A stretch of 64,000 nt of DNA from Sequoia sempervirens (lineage: Eukaryota > Streptophyta > Pinopsida > Cupressales > Cupressaceae). Below, piece by piece: positions 10,236 through 20,589 of this stretch (position 1 is the stretch's first letter; each line of letters begins with the position of its first letter). The notes beneath the pieces were generated by a model that worked only from the letters and a program-made list of their open reading frames with translations, had not been told where the DNA came from and made no database searches. Both the position numbers and the translations under genes were made by a program. The stretch is taken from NCBI GenBank assembly GCA_007258455.2, contig VDFB02193867.1:573346047-573410046 (forward strand), written 5' to 3'.

Positions 10236-13200
10236 TTACTCAGATTGAGCAAAGGCCCGCACAACAAAATCCATGAAGTCTAGCATGAGGGCATTAGTAG
10301 CTCCATCCTCCATCTTCTTGAGAAAGTGTGGCTTTATCTTCTTTGGATCCAGCTCGATGAAGGGTATGTCTAAATATTTCATCAGCTTTAGGTACTCCTC
10401 ATAGGCCATTTTGGTTTCTTTATCCCAATCAATATCAAGCCCCACTTCATGGAGCACCCATTCCAAGATCTCACGTTTATGATCAAGGCCCATCTTCCAT
10501 GTTTCCACAAGCCAGTGGTCATCTTTCGCCAGTGAAAGCTCCTTTTCCCACATTCTCTCGGGCATTCTGAGGATAGCCTCGAGCTTGGGGTATGTGATTC
10601 TATATAATTTTGGGAAGTCAATGCAATTTTTTTATGCATTCAAGATGCTTTTGCACTTCCTGAAATTTATTGGTTGTCCTAGCAGCGTGACTGATGCCCA
10701 TATGCCCATTATAGATGAATCTTTGAAACTAATCCTTGGTGGCCTTGGTCCAGTTCTTCCTCCTTTCAAGCTTGTCAATGTGGTCCTTGGGTAATAGTTG
10801 TGGTGTCGATGAGGATGTGGTGGGCAGTTCCTCAATGGAAGACCATTATTGTATATAAGCCGTTAAATCTGCCACTTGTGCTTTTAATTCCTCCTTAGAG
10901 GATTTGTCCTTATGCATCTGGTGCATAATAGTAGCAACTGATCCTTGGAGATGATCAATTTTCTGCTCCTACGTGGCCATTCCCAAGTCAATAGTAGAGA
11001 TATTATAGCCAACTTCTTCTCCTTCGACCACCGGAGTAGCTATCTGCATAGTCCTGGATCCCAAGGTATCCATTGTTATGTGGGATCTTACCCTCGATTT
11101 ATTTTCCTTCATGTTGATTTGTGCCCAAGCTAGAATGGATTCCACCCTGGCCTTTGGATCCATAAGGGTAGGGGTCTTCTTGTCCAATTGCTTTTCAAGC
11201 CATTTAGGCATCTGGGACCCCTCCTTTGGTGATTCACAATCACCTTCCTCTTCTTGGGTATGCTGAATTTCTATTTCTTTGCTACTCAGAGCCTCCTGTT
11301 CTATCCTTTCCTCCTCTTCTTCATCTGAATCTCGGATAAATACAGTTTCTTTCTCTAGAGACTCAGTAGTGGCTATGCGTTCTTTAGGGTTATCTTCCCC
11401 TTCAGATCTCTTCTCTTCTTCTTCTTCTCGTTCACGTTCTTTGTGAGGCTCGACCTTTGGGCTCTTTTTTTTTAGCCTCTTCTTGAGGCTTATCTTCTTC
11501 TTTCTTTTCCTCTTCCCTTTCTTCTCCCGAAGGAGGCATTTATTCACCATGACTAGGGCTTTTGTCTTGCTCCCTGGTTAGGTTCTGTGTTCACCTCCAT
11601 TTCATCATTGGTTTCTTTCCTCTCTTCAGAAGATTGCCTCTCAAATTCCTCCCCAACATCCTTCAGTTGCTTGGAAAGTTCCTCCTTGAGCTCTTGATCA
11701 GAGGTTTCCATAATGTATCTCTCTCCAGCGTCTTCAACATCTTCCTTGAAAGATTGTGTTTCCTCCTCTTCATGCACTACTTCATCAATTACCAAGTGTT
11801 GATTATTAGGATGCTCATGATAATCATTAGCTTCTTCCTCACTTTCTTTGGTTGCTTCCCTTTCTTGTCTCTCCAACTCCTCATAAATTTTCATTTTTTC
11901 CTCCATCGTGGGTGGTTCAGTCGGAGGAGGAGGAATGGGGAGGCCAACAACAACTTGTGCTAAAGCAACATGTACCATAGGATTCATCAATACTCCCAAT
12001 AGCTCAGTTGGTATGTTATGCATGTGGTGAGCAAGGGCTTCTGGGAGTGAGAGGGTAGGCATTGTCATTGTTGCAGTGGCCAATGGAAGGGTCATTGATG
12101 GAGACATAGAGGCAACAAAGATGAAGAAGTAGTAGCAGAGGAAGAATCTACCACCAAGATTGGTGTAGTGGCCAAGGTGAAAGCAAGGTGAACTGGAATG
12201 TCTACCGTAGGCAGAGAAGAGGCAAGCAATGCTTGAGAGGCAAGCAAAGGGGTAAGGGTAGTGATAGTGGTAGTAGCTGTAGTAGCGAGAGCAGAGGCAA
12301 CAGGTGGGGAATTTGGCTGCTCAACCTCTTCTTCCTCTCCCTCACAGAGTGGGTCCTCTTGTATGGTGGGAATTTTAGTGAATCTGCCCAATTTCTTTGA
12401 TTTCTTAGAAGGTTCACCTTCTAATGCTTTCCTTGAATAAAACTTGTGTTTAGGTTGGCATTCAACCACCTCCTTTCTTTTCCTAGATCTAGTGGTTGGA
12501 GGAGATTTTGAGGTTTCCCTAGACGGGGCAGCAACTACTCCACTATTGGTCTTGCTCTCGGGTTTTTTCCTCAAGCTCACCGTAAGTTAAAGTAGCTCCT
12601 TGCAGTTTCAATTGAGTGATCTTCCCACCAATCCATTGTTTTGTTCTTGCCTCTATGGGCTTCATCAGAATATCGAGGTCATTGAACTCTTCCTTGTTCC
12701 AATCAATCAGGGGTAGCAGTAAGTTGGCAACGACATCATATCTCAGATCTATCACTGTATTCTCATCCTCCACAACTTGATCCAACATTGGAAACAAGTT
12801 GACCGTCTTAACAAAATATGTCATCATGCACATGTAGTGCCTCATACACACTTCTTTGTCATCCCTACAATTTTTCCAAAAGTCTTCAACATTGTGGAGG
12901 TGGGCGTACTCTTTTCCAACCATCTTCTTTAGTTTTCCATACAGATCCATCTGTGGCTTGGTAGTGTAGAGCTCTAGGTTGTATTCATTTATCTCCTTTT
13001 TAGAATATTTTGCACACTGAGATGTGGGGATTGCATACATTCCTTGGCCAAAGGTAAGAGGATATGGAATTCCCGATTGGTGCCTATCACTCAAGAGGGT
13101 ATGAGAATGTTGCAATTTCTTGGAGAGCTCAAGTAATACCAACTAGTCATTTGGATACTGGTGCAACTTATATGGTCTCTTTAAGAAACCCTCGGTTCTG

Positions 13201-14254
13201 ATGTATGTAAACTTGGGAAATTGAATAAATAGAAAGTCAAATCAACGGATGATGGCATTGGAATTATGAGTGACTCTCCTTTTAAAGTCTCCTCCAAGCA
13301 AACTTATTATGTGCCTGATGAAGGCATCAATGAATCTGTAGTAGTCCCTTTTGAAGTTTCTGAATTGAAGCTGGGGATATCTATCATATACCTTCAGTTC
13401 TCTTCCTGGAGTTTGGCTTGGTGCTACAAACAGACCTCTGTATTGAGCATGGTCAGCTAGTAGATAGACCAAATACGAGGTCATATAGAATTGCAAGGTC
13501 TTCTTCACTGCCGAAAATTGCTCATGTAGGCAGTTGCTAATCATTCCTGCCCAATAGAATTTAGTCTTTCCCCTAATGATTTCTTCTATGAAATAGAGCA
13601 TCCACTCCTGGAAGAATGTTGTAGTTAGAAGGCCCATAAATTTGCTTAGTAAGGTCACCAGATCATGGTAATCCTCATAGAAATCGCTCCTAAAGAGCTC
13701 CTGGGGTACTTTGTTTGCGCTGCCCCTCTTCTCCTTCAACCAATATTGATTAATCAGTTTCTTGCACTTGAGGGGGTTGGCCTTCCATGTGCTCTCAACA
13801 TACTCCTTGGTCATTTCTTCCATTTCATCAAAGGTGGGTATATGGAAAGTCTGCCCGATAGACTTGGCAAACAAATCAGCGAGTACGTTGCCATCCCTAT
13901 CCACTATTCTTTTGGTGCTTTCCTAATATGCCTCTCTGTAGGCCATTACTAATTTGAGGGATATGAGAGCAGGAAGGAAACGAGTTGCCTTGGCCAACCC
14001 ACTCCTTCTAATCCTCTTGGAATTCTCTGTGGTAGGGTTGACAATGACCCTCTGCTTGAATTCATCAAGGTCTATATGTCCCAGGTTAGTATCTGAGACC
14101 CTGTCCCAGTCTGTGGTGACCTTTGTATTGATTTCTACCCCTTGGAATTTATATTTCATTTGATCTTTATTTCTTTACCCATTGGCGCTTTGGATGCCTT
14201 CTTTCCTTTTTCTTTTTCTACGGATGCTTCTGAAGGTCCTGCAACTGGTTCCAT
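10236..14254 (-). pseudogene. Large uncharacterised element-encoded protein, about 1,300 codons, decayed
   Basis: The likely start is the ATG at 14254 (MEPVAGPSEASVEKEKGKK); a 1-base shift near 14160 leads into the next frame. From 14159 to about 12545 one frame holds with only a few stops. Frameshifts near 12560, 12110 and 11550 and a more broken stretch at 10570-10960 precede the last segment (10565-10236). The N-terminal 540 residues look globular, with many aromatics (QYWLKEKRG, FFQEWMLYFIEEIIRGK, LQFRNFKRDYYRF). The middle is low-complexity Pro/Ala/Thr, then strongly Glu/Lys-rich. A short heptad-like segment (KIDHLQGSVATIMHQ) follows, then a globular C-terminus (LDIDWDKETKMAYEEY). No gag zinc knuckle, protease, RT, integrase or transposase motif is visible. 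I do not recognise the family. It may be the sole ORF of a non-autonomous LTR element, or a captured gene. Confidence 0.6.
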
Positions 14255-16250
14255 ATATCTTACGATCAAAGGGGCGATAAGCATATTCAAGTGTAAAACA
14301 TGAAAAATGTTAGCAAAATTCTACGAAAATAATATTAGATCGAGTAATCCATCATTCAAGGATCCTAACATTTCTTTTAGATCACCTTTAGCCTTTCGTT
14401 TGATGGAAGTATGATAATGCGGGTCTAGGGGCGTGGACTTCCCTGGGCTGGCAACTATTTTGAATGCAGCTACAAACGAATGGAAATCAGGGCATGGCGA
14501 CCCACATGGTTCTTCCCACATTGGAATTTTGGTCATGAGGTGGGGCCCATCAGTTGGTTAAATCATTTTAGCACATGGGTCAAGTCAATTTTGAGGCTCT
14601 GGAGGTGTTAAACTCATCATTCGAGCACGCGGACCTAAGGCATGTGGGAGAAGGAGCTATCTTGGCTGTTTTAGGCTTTTTTGTTTGAAACGACGCTAGC
14701 ATAGCGGCGTCCCGCAGGTGGCATCCCACAGTGTGGGCTCCGCACCGAGGAAAGACAACACCTCTTTTGTCTTTTAAGTTCATTTTGTTCAATCAGGCAC
14801 AGGTCGAGATATGTAGAAAGGCGTTGGAGGTCGATCGTTCATATTGGTAGAGGCGAGACGAAGGTCTTCCAAGTGTGACCCACATGGTTGGGTCTATTGG
14901 GAGCCTTGGCATCAAGTTATTGGTTTGTATTCGGCTAGACGAAAGTGGTGGGGTCGGGCCCCGCATAGTGGGCCGATGGAGGTCATTGGGTATTATGGAG
15001 CAGTGAGAATGGGATGATCACCCGCAAGCAGCCACCTACATGGAGCAGCCCACAAGGCACTTCACACTTAGTTATTTTTGATGCAAGGGATCAGACGGAG
15101 ATGACCCAAGCGGGGCCTGCCTAGCAGAACAACAAGATTGATCAGCCGCTTCAGAGGGTGAGATTCATAGGGCAGTTTGCAAGTGGAGGCCTGCACTTGC
15201 AGACCCGCGTGGGCCAAGAGATGTTCCTTCACGCTCATGGATTTTGCTAAGTTTAAAAAGGGACAGCGAGGGAAGGGCGTCCACTCGCATGAGCGGGCCT
15301 AAGCAGGATGACCATCATTTGCTTTGAAGTTTATTATTAAATGCTTAAGGCATGGTAGTGGGCATTATGCGGGCCGCAAGGGCATGGTTTCCCTAGTTCA
15401 AGAATAGCCATGGGAGGTGGGAGTTCTGCACAATCTCCTAGGGCCAATTTTGAGGGATTTTTCAATTTTTAGGTCATGGGTTTTGTTCACCGTTTAGATA
15501 TCTAACTAGTTTTAAGTTTTCCCTCTTTAGAATTTAATAAATATTGCAAACATTGAAGAGAACTTATGACATAGTCAGTGCTAGAAATTTGACCTGGCGA
15601 ACTCGATGGGCGATGTAAAGAGATTACAAACAATGATGCTCAGACGACGAAAAGATTATGTGGACGTGAAGGCGACGATCACTGGGGCTCTGACAAGTCT
15701 TCTTCAAAGTTGATGGTGAAAATAACTTGTCAAATTTGGCTATTTATAGAATTCTCATCATTTAATTCCCACCATTAATGCAGGTACAAAGGCGGTTGAG
15801 GTTGGTGAGCACACATTTCAAAAAGACGACGGCGAGAATGGTGGGGTCCACAACACGGACGACACCTAGGAGTTGGTCGTCTGACAAGTCAGCAACGAAA
15901 ATCAGTGAAGGAAGTTGCGGATCCCACATAGTAGATAGATGTGCTAAGCTAGCCATTTGAAATGATGAATACAACACAGAGTTCCACATAAAGCGGCCCG
16001 TAGAGGTGGACCCGCATGACTTGGAATATGACAGTTTCAAAGTTCAAAGGAAAATTGCCAAGAAATTTTTGTTGAGGCCAGAGCCTTGCAAATTTTGAGA
16101 GCGATGAAACTTGGTCAACCTAATATGGTGAATCTAGGGATCTTTGACTACTTAGGACTCAAAATAGGGGGCACACAAAATGAGGCGATGACAAAAGCAA
16201 CCCGACAAAGCGAAAAGAGAGGGTCCCCATTCTGAATGGGGTGTGTGTGC
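14255..16250. other. GC-richer non-coding region with recurrent CCCGCAT/GTGGGCC words
   Basis: Upstream of the minus-strand ORF and richer in GC than anything around it. Short words such as GACCCGCATG, GTGGGCC, GCGGGCC and CCCACATGG recur on both strands near 14418, 14500, 14706-14745, 14875, 14951, 15112, 15200, 15280, 15367, 15920 and 15990-16020. No open frame looks real. It could be the leader of the minus-strand element, a second LTR type, or both. No target duplication was found. Confidence 0.45.
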
Positions 16251-16366
16251 TATAGACACAACAATATGTTAATGTGCATCTTATTTTAGTTTTTACTTTA
16301 AAAAAAAAATTGTGCTATTGTTGTTCGTGAACTTCTCCTTTAGGGTTTGCATGGCGGGGCATTACA

Positions 16367-16382
16367 ACTTGGTATCAGAGCT
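16367..16382 (+). promoter_or_regulatory. Primer-binding site of Gypsy-A (initiator tRNA-Met)
   Basis: TGGTATCAGAGC, complementary to the 3' end of plant initiator tRNA-Met, lies one or two bases after the LTR terminus at 16366. This placement fixes the LTR end and the element's direction. Confidence 0.9.
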
Positions 16383-16469
16383 AGGTTATCAAACAATGGG
16401 TACTCTAGGTAGAATGAGCCCATTATGTTAACCTTGTGCTTAACTCTTAAACTTACATGTTACCCTCCA

Positions 16470-18126
16470 ATGTTGTGTAGGAACATTCCTAGGGGTAGGG
16501 GTTGTGGCCGTGGGAGAGGCCAAGGTGGTGGCTACAAAGCCAACCACTAGAGCTCATCATCTCATAGCTCCCATGGTTGTGAACATGAGGAACATTAGAG
16601 TTCCCAAAACAACCTGAGAGGCGGAGGCCAAAATCCTGAGCAGTCGGGATTAGAGGGAGTGCATTTGAGACAGTTTCTAGAGGAGATTCTTGGCCACTTA
16701 TGCCCTAGGTAGGAGGAGGAGCAACAGGTGGTCAAGGAGAGAGAGAGATCATTTAGGAGGAGAGACATAACAACGGTGTAGGATGCCATAGTAGCAGGTC
16801 ATATGAGAGACCTTATTAGAGCACGTCCTCACACATTTGATGGTACTGGTGGAGGAATGGAGGCAAAAACATGGTTGATTGATCTAGATTGATGCTTTAC
16901 TATGCATCCTTATGGAAACAATACTAAGGCTAGGTGCGCCATCATGTACCTCAGAGGATTTGCATCCACATGGTGGCGAGTAGAAGAGCAAAAACTACAC
17001 CTAGACATTGGTTTAGTGACTTGGGAGTTATTTATGGAGAGATTCAGGGCCCATTTCCTTTCTAACCATTGGAGACAGCGTCAAGTAGATGAATTCCATG
17101 AATTGAGACAAATGGCAATGTCCATAGAGTAGTACGAGTGTTGGTTCTATGAACTCAAGCAGTATGTGGGAATAAGTAATGATGAGGTGATGCTAGTACA
17201 TCACTTTTTGGGGGGCTTAAATGCCTGAATCAATGGCAAAGTATGGGTCTCTAAGTTGAAGACCATGGAGGTAGTTATTGAGAAGGCTCATCTTGTGGAG
17301 GAAAAATTGGCCATGGCTTTAGGAGGCCACATAGGTGTTTAGATTGGCATTGCACCTACATTTGGATTTGGTTCTTGAGGTGGGCAACCTCAAGTTGTAG
17401 GCTCATCCAGGAGTCATCATGCACCCTCTAAGGGTGGTCAACAACAATAGCAACAATTGTAGCCTGAGCACAACAATTCTCAATCTCAGTAGAATGGTAG
17501 ATCTTAGTCCATAAAGAATTAGAATTGGTAATGAAATAAATGTGACCGGTTTGAGCAGCCTACATAGAGTACACATTCTGCACCCAGTCAGGGCAGTTTT
17601 CGGAAATCTAATGCACCATCAGATGGCAAAGGTTTTGGCTGGGGAATAGGTTGTTTCTCCTGTGGTCAACAGGGTCATATTGCGAAACAATGTTCGCAGT
17701 GGAACTCTATAGGTTTTAGTCAAAGGCCAGCCACTTCCGAGCCAACGGCGGGCAATATGGGAAAATCACACTAAGTATTTGTGGTAGTTGACAACCGTCA
17801 AGCTAATCATCAGGGCACCATGGTTGAGGCATCAGGTGTCTTATAGGGCACTAGTATTTCTATTCTCTTTGATTCTGGTGCTTCAGATTCATTTATTTCT
17901 CCTTATGTAGTAGAGCATTGTAGACTGGTGGCAACAAGGCAAGGTGTTAAGTGGTAGGTTGAATTGGCCTCAGGGGAAAAGTTAGCAGTAGAATTGCTAG
18001 TTCAGGGTTGTAGATTGGGAATTGGGTCACTTGTGACTACAGTTGATCTCTGAATCCTACCTCTTGGATCCTATTATGTTGTTTAAGGTATGGATTGGCT
18101 GAGTGCTCATCGAGCAATGATAGATT
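16470..18126 (+). pseudogene. Gypsy-A gag and protease
   Basis: One frame runs from ATG 16470 to the Copia insertion with no frameshift but more than 20 stops, mostly TAG. The start gives a short Arg/Gly-rich leader (RGRGCGRGRGQGGG). The gag core lies at about 16830-17330 (TWWRVEEQKL, WELFMERFRAHF). A CX2CX4HX4C zinc knuckle lies at 17652-17693 (CFSCGQQGHIAKQC). Protease follows with the intact catalytic DSGAS motif at 17871. The frame breaks at 18126 within the motif MDWLSAHRAMID that precedes RT in this group, and resumes at 28021. Inactive, but with identifiable residues mostly preserved between stops. Confidence 0.85.
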
Positions 18127-20514
18127 TGTTGGATCTCAGTTGTGTTTATGGTTTGTCCTTGATGAAAAAATCTCTTTCAGTTAGTTCTCTTTGATGATCA
18201 ATCTCAGGATGGTTCTCTTTGCATACCACAGGTGTATTTCACATGTTACAAGCCAATTGTTTACATTCTTTGAACTCACATTTTTGAAGGCATTACAATT
18301 ACCTTAGTTCTGACATCTCATTTGTCTAATGGTTTCGGTTGTTTCTCATTCGGGCTTACACATATCAGCGTGAGAATGGTAGGGTCTCCCCGATCCTTTT
18401 TGAAATGTTTGTGTTGCCTATTGGCAAGACATTTCTGATGTCATGGGGATTGGATTTTTTCATTCAGGCAGCTTTCGACGTGACATTCTCTTTTGTTTCG
18501 GCGAAAAAAAAGGATTACATCGGCATAAGTTATACCGTCGGTATGTGGTCACAGTGAAATTGCTTTGTCTCACCGATCGGAGGTTGAATGGGAACATATC
18601 GGCAAGAGTTTAAGGCTTCGGTGAAGGGTCATAGCGAAAAGGGTTATGTCTCCCTGACTAATGCATGTGGAAGTCTATCGGCAAGTGTTACACCATCGGT
18701 ATGAGGTCACAGCAAAACTGTTATGTCTCACCGACCGGTGGTGGATGGATGTGTATCGGTAAGAGTCAGGGTTTTCGGTGTGAGGTCTCCCCGAGAGCGA
18801 TATGTTACGGCGACAAGTTTGATCACGGGGGATCTTGGCATGACATAATGTTTTTGTTATGACTTCTCACCGATTATGTTGGGTCATGGAAAAAGTGATA
18901 ACTAAGGGGAATGACTGGTGATTTAATTGCCTTAGCAAGACTATCTGGATGTCTCGACGAACAGGTGTGAATTCAGGGTGTTTCGGTATGACATAAAACA
19001 ATCTACAAGATGTCTCCCCGATTGTTTGAAGTTATAGTGACATATATAGGACGGATGGACTCGTCGGCAAGAAAAACCATGTGTCACAGCAACCAATATG
19101 TATCAAGTGGGATTTCAGTAAAACAAAAGGTATTCTTTATAAGGTCTCTCCGATTATGAATTGTCTCAGCAACACCGGAAGAAAGAAAGTGTGTTAGGGA
19201 AAAATTTGTGATTATTCTTTTTGGCTGGGTATGGAACCCTAGCCTAGCTGCCATTGTGAGAGTTTTAGCTTCTGTTGTTGTTGGTTGTAACGACTTTATC
19301 AATGGTATATGGAAGCTTTATTTGGTACGTTTTTGGCTGGAAGCTCGACAGTGGTTGATGGAGCCATGAGAGTTGCAGATTTGTCTGGTATGTATGCATT
19401 TCATGCTGCACAAACTAGTTTATGATCACCATTTTAACTACTCTCTGCTTCTCAGTTACTAATGTGGCAAATGATGCCCTGACAGAGTATTGTTATTCAT
19501 GCATTCGAAGTTATGTTTTACAGTGATGGGCAGTTGTGTTTCTTAAGCAGTGAAATGATCTCATGTGTTTCATATTTGTTGAGAACGACTCTTAGCTGGG
19601 TGAAATGACTCTTGTTTTGGAAAATTAAATTCACCTTGTCTAATAATCTTGCTAGGTACAAGATGAAGTTTTCTTTTATAAACAACTCTGTTAACTTCTG
19701 TCTGAACCTTTTCTGGTTGGTTGTTCAGCCGTTACTCCTAATGACAGTTACTTATCTGGCATTTAATTCAAAAAAAAAGAAGGGGTTATCTTCACTTGAT
19801 ATTCATTGAAGTCTTACTACTAAAAAAAAAGATGTATAAATAGATGCAGAAAACTATGTTTCTGTTCTGTTGTTGTAATTATGAGATTATCATTCCTTGG
19901 TTGTATGAAAATGTATGGACAAACTCTGTAATAAAATCTGAATAACAAGATACAGAGAATTGTAAATTTCTTCTCTATATAGTATTTTAGGGATTCAATT
20001 ATTGAATCTTTAAGGTATTATGTAGATGAGAAAATAGAGAAACATGTACTTAACTAAAAATAGAGAAATCCTTTGAGTTATTATTTTTGTTCAAATCATA
20101 ATTTGAGGGGTTGATACTCCTTGAGATAGATATCTCTAAACGAGGGGTTGGTGCTCCTTGAGTGGGTGCTCAAAAATCAACCTATAAGGCATTGTGAACA
20201 GTTGATTAAAAGTTTAAGCCTGGAAGGCATTTCGGGAGTGGTTTTTATACCTCAGGAGGGTTTTCCACTTGGAAAATTTTGTGTCTCTTTGTTCTTCTAT
20301 GTTTTCACTGCTTTACTGTGTTGTTGTTTTAGTTCACTGTTGGGATTATTACTTTTCTCAATTCTGTTTATGAATGATTAAATTCAACTCATGAATACAT
20401 TAATCAAAGTAATATTGAGATCAAATTTGAGCTATGTTTTTGAATTTTTGAAAATTGGTCAAATCTGTTAAGACACGGATTCACCCCCCTCTCAGTGTCA
20501 TTTTAACTTCAACA
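18127..20514 (+). repeat. 5' LTR of Copia-B
   Basis: Starts TGTTGGATCT and ends TTCAACA. The TATA box TATAAATAG at 19835 puts most of the LTR (about 1.7 kb) in U3, leaving roughly 0.65 kb for R and U5. The U3 contains the approximately 79-bp subrepeats annotated separately. Confidence 0.93.
18547..18862 (+). repeat. Degenerate ~79-bp subrepeats in the Copia-B U3
   Basis: A module of the form GGTCACAG..AAA..TTATGTCTCACCGA..ATCGGCAAGAG begins at 18547, 18627, 18705 and 18784. Related words (CGGCAAG, TCTCCCCGA) continue more loosely to about 19160. The 3' LTR has the same array from about 26047. Position upstream of the TATA box would suit enhancer-type repeats. Confidence 0.65.
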
Positions 20515-20528
20515 ATTGGTATCAGAGC
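20515..20528 (+). promoter_or_regulatory. Primer-binding site of Copia-B
   Basis: TTGGTATCAGAGC follows the LTR end directly and matches the 3' end of initiator tRNA-Met, as is usual for Ty1/Copia elements. Confidence 0.9.
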
Positions 20529-20589
20529 GTAGGGTCCTCTGATAGGTTTTAATCACCTTGGATTGATCTTGGTCTTGGAGTTTGTTTTA

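Larger units (their letters stand above)
3296..16366 (+). repeat. 5' LTR of Gypsy-A, interrupted by younger insertions
   Basis: Bases 3296-5995 align with the 3' LTR (31063-33737) with scattered substitutions. The LTR continues beyond 5995 without a partner in the window, to at least about 7781, and its terminal part ends at 16366. The material between (from 7782 to roughly 16.2 kb) includes an LTR-like block and a minus-strand coding element, both taken to be insertions. The uninterrupted LTR was therefore at least about 4.5 kb, which is long for the group. I could not find the right-hand edge of the insertion. Confidence 0.75.

Noticed and set aside
11562..11963. 133-codon plus-strand frame rich in Phe and Leu
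   Set aside because: Antisense of the Glu/Lys-rich part of the unknown minus-strand ORF; hydrophobicity is a by-product.
16367..16382. tRNA-like sequence
   Set aside because: Only the 12-base complement of the tRNA 3' end is present, as for a primer-binding site; there is no cloverleaf. The same holds at 20515 and 63098.
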